Positions 1 to 5,905 of a DNA stretch of 7,984 nucleotides are shown here, in pieces. The position numbers and the translations under genes are program-made. Position 1 is the stretch's first letter; each line of letters opens with the position of its first letter. The notes below the pieces were generated by a model. That model was given only the letters and a program-made list of their open reading frames with translations. It was not told where the DNA came from and searched no databases. This DNA is from Alphaproteobacteria bacterium (lineage in GTDB: Bacteria > Pseudomonadota > Alphaproteobacteria > Micropepsales > Micropepsaceae), in assembly GCA_947455695.1 (NCBI GenBank), contig CANGRN010000039.1:1-7984 (forward strand), written 5' to 3'.

Positions 1-288
1 ATCGTGGACGAGCCCATCACCGGGCTCGATCCGCGCCACGCCATGCAGTCGATGACATTGCTGCAATCTTTTGCGCGCAACGGCACGCTGGTGATCGCTT
101 CGCTGCATGACCTGACCCTGGTGGCGCGCCATGCATCCCGCGTCATTGTTGTTGTGGATGGAGCGGTGATCGGGGACGCGGATTCACTCACAGAAGAACT
201 TGTCCACAGGGCGTTCGGCGTCACCTGCCATCTGACAGGGCAGGGGGATTCGCAGGCATTAACACTTCTGTCCCCAAGCGAAAAATGA
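1..288 (+). CDS. ABC transporter ATP-binding protein, FecE/BtuD type (C-terminal part)
   Basis: The gene enters from the left edge; only its last 95 residues are here, in frame from base 1. What is visible is the end of a nucleotide-binding domain: the Walker B end with its catalytic Glu (VDEP, residues 2-5), the D-loop (GLDP) and the switch histidine (SLHDL, His36). After these comes a tail ending in a 'HRAFGV' segment. That tail style is common in ATPases of iron-siderophore, heme and cobalamin importers (FecE, FhuC, HmuV, BtuD), where the protein drives uptake from the cytoplasmic face of the inner membrane. The Walker A and signature motifs lie outside the window, so the substrate cannot be read. 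A cobalamin riboswitch begins 60 bases downstream, which makes a B12 importer tempting. However, that riboswitch reads away from this gene and controls nrdA. No terminator is seen after the TGA. The family is secure; the substrate is open. Confidence 0.85.
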   Translation: MVDEPITGLDPRHAMQSMTLLQSFARNGTLVIASLHDLTLVARHASRVIVVVDGAVIGDADSLTEELVHRAFGVTCHLTGQGDSQALTLLSPSEK

Positions 289-311
289 CGCCTGTGTGAA
301 AGTTTTCCGGC

Positions 312-342
312 TTGACGGATTCCGCGAATGGGCCCCTAGATG
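312..342 (+). promoter_or_regulatory. candidate sigma70-type promoter for the nrdAB leader
   Basis: In the 59-base gap between the ABC ATPase stop and the riboswitch there is a good -35 hexamer (TTGACG, 312-317). About 18-19 bases later comes a weak -10 (CTAGAT/TAGATG, 336-342). A start about 6-7 bases downstream would fall near 348, which is the first base of the riboswitch P1 stem. This coincidence supports the call. No NrdR-box-like pair (ACAC...GTGT palindromes), the usual control of reductase operons, was found in the gap. The -10 match is poor, so the exact position is tentative. Confidence 0.4.
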
Positions 343-347
343 TAGTC

Positions 348-530
348 GTTCATGGTTACTCGAATGCTCTAGATAGGGGATTCAAGGGAACTTCGGAACA
401 CTCTGGTGGGAGTGAAACCGAGGCTGCCCCCGCAACTGTAAACGGCTGATTTTCCGGCATTTGGCCACTGGGGACCGCCCTGGGAAGGCCGCCGGAAAGA
501 GGGCCGCGAGCCAGGAGACCTGCCGTGAAC
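348..530 (+). promoter_or_regulatory. cobalamin (B12) riboswitch aptamer upstream of nrdAB
   Basis: This is a cobalamin-sensing RNA domain. The conserved blocks appear in the right order. First comes GGGAA followed by a CTGGTGGGAGTG stem-loop (387-415), then the core CTGCCCCCGCAACTGTAA (424-441), then GCCACTG (464-470), and last the B12 box GAGCCAGGAGACCTGCC (508-524). The closing stem P1 can be drawn as GTTCATGG (348-355) pairing with CCGTGAAC (523-530), 8 bp with one G-U. Such elements bind adenosylcobalamin or related forms and normally repress the downstream gene. Here the next gene in the same direction is nrdA, about 100 bases on, with the start hairpin in between. The ligand class (adenosyl-, methyl- or hydroxocobalamin) cannot be decided by eye. 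The identification itself is firm; the outer edges are set by the P1 pairing and could move by a few bases. Confidence 0.95.
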
Positions 531-571
531 AGGTTTTGACTTATGGGGCGGGGCGTCCCAGGGGGCTGTAA

Positions 572-591
572 GGCGCGACATCCGTTGCGCC
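572..591 (+). other. leader stem-loop between riboswitch and nrdA start hairpin
   Basis: GGCGCGAC (572-579) pairs with GTTGCGCC (584-591) around a 4-base ATCC loop, giving 8 bp with one G-U pair. No T-run follows it, so it does not look like an intrinsic terminator. It lies inside the expression platform. It would sit at the tip of an alternative helix formed if CAGGGG (559-564) pairs with CCCCTG (605-610). It is probably a structural spacer of the switch; its function is inferred only. Confidence 0.55.
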
Positions 592-597
592 AATGGT

Positions 598-631
598 CTT
601 CTGTCCCCTGCCGGGCACCAGGGAACAGAAG
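598..631 (+). promoter_or_regulatory. Shine-Dalgarno-sequestering hairpin of nrdA (riboswitch expression platform)
   Basis: CTTCTGTCCCCTG (598-610) pairs with CAGGGAACAGAAG (619-631), 12 of 13 positions with a single C-A mismatch, around an 8-base loop (611-618). The 3' arm contains the only good ribosome-binding sequence of nrdA (AGGGA, 620-624, 7 bases before the ATG), and the stem ends on the base before the ATG at 632. Folding it would block initiation, the standard off-state of translational riboswitches. A competing pairing is visible: CAGGGG (559-564) is complementary to CCCCTG (605-610) and would free the 3' arm, so it could be the on-state anti-sequester helix. There is no T-tract after the stem, so control is more likely translational than by termination. 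Confidence 0.75.
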
Positions 632-2632
632 ATGTCGGCACTCGGTCAACACGTTCTGGAAGGCGATTTCGACACGGACGGCCAGGTGGTCGTTCAGACG
701 CCGCAGGAACGGGTGCTGGAGCGCTCGGTTGTTGTCACCCGCACCATCGAGACCAAGCCGGTCCCGGCGCCCGAAGCGCCCAAGCTGGAACAGGACCTGT
801 TTGCCGGCCACTCGCAGCCGCCGCTGCCCTATCCGCTGGCTCCCAAGCCCAAGCCCTCAGACCTCAAGCTGGATCATGCCCGCGACGCGCTGCTGACCCC
901 GTTCGGCAAGGCGACCCTGACCGACCGCTACCTGATGCCGGGTGAAAGCTTCCAGGACATGTTTGCCCGCGTCTCCTGCGCCTATGCCGACGATGTGGCC
1001 CACGCCCAGCGACTGTACGATTACATGAGCCGGCTGTGGTTCATGCCGGCGACCCCGATCCTGTCCAATGGCGGCACCAACCGGGGCCTGCCCATCTCCT
1101 GCTTCCTCAACGATGTTTCGGACTCGCTGGACGGCATTGTCGGCACCTGGAACGAGAATGTGGCGCTGGCCAGCAATGGCGGCGGCATCGGCACCTATTG
1201 GGGCAAGGTCCGCTCCATCGGCGAAAAGGTGAAGACCGGCAAGACCAGCGGCATCATCCCCTTCATCCATGTGATGGACGGCCTGACGCTTGCGATTTCG
1301 CAGGGTTCGCTGCGCCGCGGTTCGGCGGCGGTGTACCTGGACATCACCCATCCGGAAATCGAGGAGTTCCTGGAGATCCGCAAGGCCTCGGGCGACTTCA
1401 ACCGCAAGGGCCTGAACCTGCATCACGGCATCAACATCACCGACGAGTTCATGAACTGCGTGAAGGAGGGCAAGATGTTCGGCCTGCGCAGCCCCAAGGA
1501 CCAGCAGGTCCTGCGCGAGGTCAATGCCCGCGAATTGTGGCAGCGCATCCTGGAAACCCGGCTGCAGACCGGCGAGCCCTATATCCTGAACATCGATGCG
1601 GTGAACCGGGCCCTGCCCAAGCACCAGCGCGAGCTGGGCCTGAAGGTCAACACCTCCAACCTGTGCAGCGAAATCACCCTGCCGACCGGCATGGACCATG
1701 ACGGCAAGGAACGCACCGCGGTGTGCTGCCTGTCGTCATTGAACATCGAGACTTGGGACCAGTGGAACGAGACCGAGGGTTTTGTCGAAGACGTGCTGCG
1801 CATGCTGGACAATGTCCTGACCAGCTTCATCGAGACCGCGCCGGATTCCATGCACCGCGCCAAGTACAGCGCCCTGCGCGAACGCTCGGTCGGCCTGGGT
1901 GTGATGGGCTTCCATTCTTTCCTGCAGGCCAAGAATATCCCGCTGGAAAGCGCGATGGCCAAGTCGTGGAATCTGCGCATCTTCAAGAAGATACGCCGCG
2001 AAGCTGATGCAGCGTCTTATCATCTGGCCGAAGAACGCGGCGCCTGCGAGGACGCCCGCGAGAAGGGCATGAAGGCGCGCTTCAGCCACAAGATCGCCAT
2101 CGCGCCCACCGCCTCGATCTCGATCATCTGCGGCGGCACCAGCGCCTGCGTCGAGCCGATCCCGGCCAATGTTTACACCCACAAGACCCTGTCGGGCGCC
2201 TTCTCGGTCCGCAATCCCTACCTGCAGGACCTGCTGGAGGCCAAGGGCCAGAACACCGACGCCACCTGGCAGTCCATTGTCGAGCAGGAAGGTTCGGTCC
2301 AGCACCTGGACTGCCTGAGCGAGGAGGAAAAGGCCGTCTACCGCACCGCCTTCGAGATCGACCAGCGCTGGATCATCGAGCTGGCCGCCGACCGCACCCC
2401 CTATATCTGCCAGAGCCAGTCGCTGAACCTGTTCCTGCCGGCCGACATCGACAAGTGGGACCTGCACATGCTGCACTGGACGGCGTGGGAGCGGGGCATC
2501 AAGAGCCTCTATTACTGCCGCTCCAAGTCCATCAGCCGCGCCGGCTTTGCCGGCCAGCTGGAGAAGAAAGACAAGGGCAGCGTCGCTGCCGCTCCTCGCA
2601 CCGATTATGAAGAGTGCCTCGCATGTCAATGA
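632..2632 (+). CDS. nrdA: class I ribonucleoside-diphosphate reductase, alpha (catalytic) subunit
   Basis: This large subunit reduces ribonucleoside diphosphates to deoxyribonucleotides in the cytoplasm, using a radical delivered by NrdB. At 666 residues it is shorter than E. coli NrdA (about 761). By motif comparison the essential residues are present. Active-site cysteines are Cys157 (PISC) and Cys365 (VCCLS). The catalytic N-x-C-x-E set is Asn343, Cys345 and Glu347 (NLCSE). Tyr627-Tyr628 form the radical relay pair, and the C-terminal redox pair is Cys662 and Cys665 (CLAC). The N-terminus shows no ATP-cone motif. Instead there is a proline-rich stretch (about residues 42-74) before the reductase fold begins near residue 85. 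The ATG at 632 is chosen over an in-frame ATG at 593, which has no ribosome-binding site and lies in the leader. The gene overlaps nrdB and is apparently under B12 control through the upstream riboswitch and start hairpin. Confidence 0.96.
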   Translation: MSALGQHVLEGDFDTDGQVVVQTPQERVLERSVVVTRTIETKPVPAPEAPKLEQDLFAGHSQPPLPYPLAPKPKPSDLKLDHARDALLTPFGKATLTDRYLMPGESFQDMFARVSCAYADDVAHAQRLYDYMSRLWFMPATPILSNGGTNRGLPISCFLNDVSDSLDGIVGTWNENVALASNGGGIGTYWGKVRSIGEKVKTGKTSGIIPFIHVMDGLTLAISQGSLRRGSAAVYLDITHPEIEEFLEIRKASGDFNRKGLNLHHGINITDEFMNCVKEGKMFGLRSPKDQQVLREVNARELWQRILETRLQTGEPYILNIDAVNRALPKHQRELGLKVNTSNLCSEITLPTGMDHDGKERTAVCCLSSLNIETWDQWNETEGFVEDVLRMLDNVLTSFIETAPDSMHRAKYSALRERSVGLGVMGFHSFLQAKNIPLESAMAKSWNLRIFKKIRREADAASYHLAEERGACEDAREKGMKARFSHKIAIAPTASISIICGGTSACVEPIPANVYTHKTLSGAFSVRNPYLQDLLEAKGQNTDATWQSIVEQEGSVQHLDCLSEEEKAVYRTAFEIDQRWIIELAADRTPYICQSQSLNLFLPADIDKWDLHMLHWTAWERGIKSLYYCRSKSISRAGFAGQLEKKDKGSVAAAPRTDYEECLACQ

Positions 2633-3714
2633 AATCGCTTGGCTCTGTCGATCCGCGCACGCTGATCGGCAAAGGCACTGTCGGCCTTTTGAACGCCACC
2701 GGCACCTATGACATCACCCGTTATCCCTGGGCCTATGAATGCTGGAAGCGCCAGCAGCAGACCCACTGGATGGGCGAGGAAGTGCCGCTGGGGTCCGATA
2801 TCCGCGACTGGCAGTCCGGTCACCTGTCCGATGCCGAAAAGGGCCTGCTGACCCAGATTTTCCGCTTCTTCACCCAGTCGGACGTGGAAGTGGGCGACAA
2901 TTACCTCAAGCGCTACATCCCCATCTTCCAGCCGCTGGAAGTGCAGATGATGATGGCCGCCTTCACCAACATGGAGACGGTGCATATCGACGCCTATGCG
3001 CTGCTGCTCAAGACCTTGGGCATGCCCCAGACCGAGTTCGAGGCCTTCCGCGACTACCGCGAGATGAAGGCCAAGGCCGACTATATGCACACCTTCGGCG
3101 TGGGGACCTGCGCCGACGTGGCGCGGACACTCGCGATGTTCGGCGCCTTCACCGAGGGCATGTCGCTGTTCGCCAGCTTTGCCATGCTGATGAACTTCCC
3201 GCGCTTCAACAAGATGAACGGTATGGGCCAGATCGTGTCCTGGTCGGTGCGCGACGAAAGCCTGCACTGCGAGGGCATCACCAAGCTCTATCACGCCTGG
3301 GCCGATGAAACCCAGTGCGTCACCAAGACGGTGCGCGACGATATCCGTGAAGTCGCCCACACCATGGTTGGCCTGGAAGAGGGTTTCGTGGACCTGGCCT
3401 TCAGCCTGGGCGAAGTCCAGGGCATGACCGCCAAGGAAATCAAATCCTATGTTCGCTACATCGCCGACTGGCGCCTGACCCAGCTCAAGCTGGAGCCGGT
3501 GTTCGGCAATTTCGAAGTGACCGATACCGGGTACAAGCAGCTCAAGGCCCATCCGCTGCCCTGGCTGGTTGAGATCCTGAACGGCGTCGAGCATGCCAAC
3601 TTCTTCGAACAGCGCGCCACGGAGTATTCCAAGGGCGCCTCGAAGGGGTCATGGGACGGCGAGCAGGGCGTATGGTCCCAGTTCGATAAAAGAAATCAGA
3701 TCGCCGCGGAGTAA
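2623..3714 (+). CDS. nrdB: class I ribonucleoside-diphosphate reductase, beta (radical-generating) subunit
   Basis: The small subunit holds a metal centre and the stable radical that starts catalysis in NrdA. The ferritin-like ligand set is visible: Asp87, Glu118 and His121 (ETVH), Glu178, and Glu212 and His215 (ESLH). Tyr125 sits seven residues after Glu118, where E. coli has Tyr122, so a tyrosyl-radical enzyme (class Ia-like, oxygen-dependent) is indicated. Which metal pair is used cannot be read. The product is 363 residues, close to the usual 350-375, with no ATP-cone at its N-terminus. The start is placed at ATG 2623, 8 bases after GAAGAG. ATG 2629, which overlaps the nrdA stop as ATGA, is the alternative and removes only two residues. 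Either way it overlaps the nrdA end, so the two genes should be translationally coupled and share the riboswitch. Its stop directly abuts that of the opposing peptidase gene. Confidence 0.96.
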   Translation: MSMKSLGSVDPRTLIGKGTVGLLNATGTYDITRYPWAYECWKRQQQTHWMGEEVPLGSDIRDWQSGHLSDAEKGLLTQIFRFFTQSDVEVGDNYLKRYIPIFQPLEVQMMMAAFTNMETVHIDAYALLLKTLGMPQTEFEAFRDYREMKAKADYMHTFGVGTCADVARTLAMFGAFTEGMSLFASFAMLMNFPRFNKMNGMGQIVSWSVRDESLHCEGITKLYHAWADETQCVTKTVRDDIREVAHTMVGLEEGFVDLAFSLGEVQGMTAKEIKSYVRYIADWRLTQLKLEPVFGNFEVTDTGYKQLKAHPLPWLVEILNGVEHANFFEQRATEYSKGASKGSWDGEQGVWSQFDKRNQIAAE

Positions 3715-4960
3715 TCAGTTCGCCCGCTTGGGCGGCTTGGCGCCCATGTCCATGATCAGGCGGGTGATGAGGTAGAGGCGCGGCACCAGGCCGTTCAAAT
3801 CCACCCATTCATGGTCGGTGTGGAAGTCGCCGCCCACCATGCCCAATCCGTCCAGCGCCGGCGTGCCGGCCGCCTGCGCCACCGCGGACTCCGAAGCACC
3901 GCCATTACCCGCCTTGGTCAGTGTCTTGCCGATCTCGGCATAGATGGCTTGGGCATGCGCGGCCAGGGCGTGTGTTTGCATCTTCCACCAGCGGCGGAAA
4001 GCCCGGATCGGCCGAGACGCTGACGCTGGTGTCTGGAACCGCCGTGACCTTCGCCGCCGCTTCCAGCCTGCCGATGATCTGCGGCAGGTCTTCCGGCTTG
4101 CGGAAGCGGGCATTGACGATGGCCTCGGCCGCGTCGGGGATGATGTTGGGCCGCTCGCCCGACTTCAGCACCGTCAGGTTGACGGTGGTGCCGTCGCCGC
4201 TGAGCGGGAAGGCGCCGGCAATGGAATTAAGCTGGTGGATCAGTTCGACCGCGGCGTTGCGCCCGTCCTGCGGCGCCACGCCGGCATGGGCGGCGCGGCC
4301 TTTCACCTTGATATGGATGCGGGATGAGCCCTTGCGCCACACCGTGATGGCATCCGGCGCGTCGCCGGGCTCCATGTTCAATTCCACGTCATGCTGCGGC
4401 GCCAGCGCCTTGATCAGTCTGGTCGAACCGGGTGAGCCCTGTTCCTCGCTGGTGTCAATCAGCAAGGTGATGGTCGCAAAGTTGGTGAACTTCAGATCGT
4501 GCAGGAGGGTGAGGGCGGAGAGGGCCAGCGCCACGCCGGCTTTCTCGTCGCCGACCCCGGGGCCGTGGGCGCGGTCGCCTTCGATGCGGAAGGGGCGTGC
4601 CGCAACGGTGCCGGGACCGAACACGGTGTCGGTATGGGCGATCAGCAGGATGCGGCCCTTGCCGGTGCCGCGGAACACCGCGACCATATTGTCGGGCAGG
4701 TTCGGTGCTTCGGCCGGCTCGCGGCGCACTGTTGCTCCCAGTGCCGTCAGCCGGGCCGCGAGCAGGGCGGCTATTTTGTTGCCGCCGGCGACATCGCCGG
4801 TGCCGGAATCGATGTTCACCATCTCCTTCAGCAGGTCGAGGGTGGCGGGGCGCGCCGCTTCCGCCGCGCGGTAGACCGCGTCGTTGCGCCTGGGCGCTGC
4901 GGCAACCATCACGCTCAGCGCCAGCAGGGCGGTGCCTGCCATCAACAATGTCTTGTGCAT
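3715..4960 (-). pseudogene. M20-family zinc exopeptidase (glutamate carboxypeptidase-like), frameshifted
   Basis: This is a secreted or periplasmic metallo-exopeptidase related to carboxypeptidase G2. A Sec signal peptide (residues 1 to about 22, ending VAAAP) is followed by the M20 motifs: His109 and Asp111 (HTDT), Asp138 (GVGDE), Glu172-Glu173 (SEE) and Glu197 (MEPGD). The dimerisation domain contains GRAAHAG around 221-227. The frame from the start codon runs to 3905 and turns into nonsense after residue 330 (EDANT). The expected continuation (HALAAHAQAIYAEIG..., then HTDHEWVDLN with the last metal-binding His, ending at 3715) lies in another frame. The switch maps to a GTGTGT run at 3970-3975 (ACACAC on the coding strand). 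Restoring one AC unit gives a normal 415-residue protein. It is therefore either a recent 2-base deletion, which removes the last metal ligand and probably kills activity, or a sequencing/assembly error. The rest of the gene shows no decay. It lies 39 bases after the GIY-YIG gene on the same strand. Confidence 0.85.
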
Positions 4961-4999
4961 GTCATTCCCCCAACCCGGCCAAGTATGGCGCAGGACGCG

Positions 5000-5251
5000 C
5001 TAGCTGTCTCGCAAGCGGGCGCGGAACTTGCGGTCATTCTTCAGCACGAATTCCCGCCGCATGGCGCCTTTGCGGGTGCGATGCTTTTCAGCATAGACCA
5101 GAGACCATTCCCGGCCGCGGGTGGTTTTGGCGCCGCCCGCCTTGCCATTGTGCTCGGCCAGGCGGCGGTCCAGGTCCAGGGTCCAGCCGACATAAGTGAC
5201 TGTCCGGCCGTCCGGATTTTGCGTCGCCAGCACATAGACGAAAGAGGGCAT
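5000..5251 (-). CDS. GIY-YIG nuclease-domain small protein (YhbQ/UPF0213-like)
   Basis: This 83-residue protein consists almost entirely of one GIY-YIG domain. The GIY part is represented by VYVL (residues 5-8) and the YIG part by YVG (20-22). These are followed by the conserved arginine and the 'RRLAEHN' helix (29-35, likely catalytic Arg30), a GGAKTTRGR segment (39-47) and a glutamate in AMRRE (Glu67) that fits the metal-binding position. Stand-alone proteins of this kind are widespread in bacteria and are thought to be DNA nucleases in repair or DNA processing; their physiological roles are mostly unsettled. Length and motif spacing are normal, so it looks intact. The start at 5251 leaves only a short N-terminus before the first strand, as usual in the family, but no strong ribosome-binding site precedes it. 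It may be co-transcribed with the peptidase gene downstream. Confidence 0.85.
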   Translation of the reverse strand: MPSFVYVLATQNPDGRTVTYVGWTLDLDRRLAEHNGKAGGAKTTRGREWSLVYAEKHRTRKGAMRREFVLKNDRKFRARLRDS

Positions 5252-5301
5252 GCCGCTTTGTCGTGCGATTTGCGCAGGGCTGGCAAGGCGAAAATTGGCG
5301 G

Positions 5302-5330
5302 TTGCCGCTGGATCGGCACGGGTCTATATG
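5302..5330 (+). promoter_or_regulatory. predicted sigma70-type promoter of the marR-efflux operon
   Basis: TTGCCG (5302-5307) and TATATG (5325-5330) are separated by exactly 17 bases, a close match to a housekeeping promoter. The start would be near 5337, giving a leader of about 50 bases before the GTG start of the MarR gene. It lies in the 138-base gap between the divergent GIY-YIG and marR genes. No convincing promoter was found for the opposite direction. Confidence 0.6.
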
Positions 5331-5358
5331 CTTGCCGAAGCAAGTATTGTCCTGACAA
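5331..5358 (+). promoter_or_regulatory. paired inverted repeats, candidate MarR operators
   Basis: Two perfect inverted repeats lie side by side over the predicted transcription start: TTGC-CGAA-GCAA (5332-5343, extendable by one pair to 5331-5344) and TTGTC-CT-GACAA (5347-5358). Both are 12 bases long with TTG...CAA ends, and their centres are 15 bp apart. MarR-family dimers typically bind short palindromes of this sort overlapping their own promoter. The position downstream of the -10 fits repression of marR and the efflux genes. Binding is inferred from position and symmetry only. Confidence 0.5.
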
Positions 5359-5389
5359 ATATTCCCGCACAAACCGAGGGGGCTTGCCG

Positions 5390-5905
5390 GTGAAGCCCTA
5401 TTACAAGCCCGCCAACTACGCGATGAAGAATTCCGTCGGGTATCTGATGCGCATCTGCACCAACCGGCTGTTGCCGCAGATGGAAGAGCTGTTCGCCGAC
5501 CAGGAACTGACCTTCTCGCAATGGACCACCCTGGTGGCGCTGCATGATGGGCGCATCAACACGGCGGGCGATCTGGCCCACAATATCTGCCACGACGCCG
5601 GTTCGCTCACCCGGCTGATCGACCAGATGGTCGAGCGGGGACTGGTGACGCGGGGCCGCTGCGAGAATGACCGCAGGGTGGTCAAGCTGGCGTTGACCGC
5701 GCGGGGCCGCGAATTGGTCGAGGCGCTGGCGCCCCGCATGATGAATTTCTGGAACGGCCTGTTGTCGGGCTTCACCCATCAGGAAGTGGACACGCTGATC
5801 GGGCTGTTGACCCGGCTGGTGTTCGTGGCCGAAGGGGCGCCGCGCAAGAACAAGCTGATCATCTCCGACACCCCCATTGCCAAACCGGTCAAGGCGAAGA
5901 AATGA
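5390..5905 (+). CDS. MarR-family transcriptional regulator
   Basis: This is a 171-residue winged-helix DNA-binding protein, probably the local repressor of the efflux genes that follow. The MarR core is clear: an alpha-helical N-terminus for dimerisation (to about residue 40), the segment FSQWTTLVAL (42-51), a helix-turn-helix with recognition helix about 69-83 (DAGSLTRLIDQMVERGLV region), and the wing with NDRR (93-96). A C-terminal dimerisation helix and a basic tail rich in lysine complete it. The start is a GTG with a strong ribosome-binding site (GAGGGGG, 5376-5382, 7 bases upstream). The long open frame extending upstream to 4499 is antisense to other genes and is not coding. The stop overlaps the next start as ATGA. 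By analogy with EmrR/MprA and similar regulators it should release DNA on binding small, often phenolic or hydrophobic compounds; the ligand is unknown. Confidence 0.93.
   Translation: MKPYYKPANYAMKNSVGYLMRICTNRLLPQMEELFADQELTFSQWTTLVALHDGRINTAGDLAHNICHDAGSLTRLIDQMVERGLVTRGRCENDRRVVKLALTARGRELVEALAPRMMNFWNGLLSGFTHQEVDTLIGLLTRLVFVAEGAPRKNKLIISDTPIAKPVKAKK

Noticed and set aside
572..604. Intrinsic terminator in the nrdA leader
   Set aside because: The 572-591 stem is followed by AATGGTCTTCTGT, not a T-run, and the 598-631 stem is followed directly by the nrdA ATG. A translational switch fits better.
593..631. Earlier in-frame ATG at 593 as the nrdA start, adding 13 residues
   Set aside because: No ribosome-binding sequence precedes it, and it would put the regulatory hairpin arms inside the coding region. 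The ATG at 632 has AGGGA at the right spacing.
356..896. Open frames on both strands across the riboswitch and leader
   Set aside because: They overlap a structured RNA with strongly conserved motifs and the nrdA start, and encode nothing recognisable.
1736..3594. Large minus-strand open frames opposite nrdA and nrdB (about 297 and 322 codons)
   Set aside because: These are typical shadow frames of GC-rich coding DNA. Their translations are low-complexity, and nrdA and nrdB fully explain the region.
3721..3734. CGCCC-GCTT-GGGCG hairpin just after nrdB as its terminator
   Set aside because: It has only 5 bp and no following T-run, and it lies within the peptidase coding sequence, so it may be chance in GC-rich DNA.
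3905..4002. Programmed frameshifting as the explanation for the split peptidase
   Set aside because: There is no classic slippery heptamer with a downstream structure that I can see, and M20 peptidases are not known to use it. A 2-base loss in the AC run is simpler.
4499..5389. Long plus-strand open frame upstream of and continuous with the MarR gene
   Set aside because: It is antisense to the peptidase and GIY-YIG genes, its translation has no recognisable domain, and the MarR fold and a strong ribosome-binding site begin at GTG 5390.
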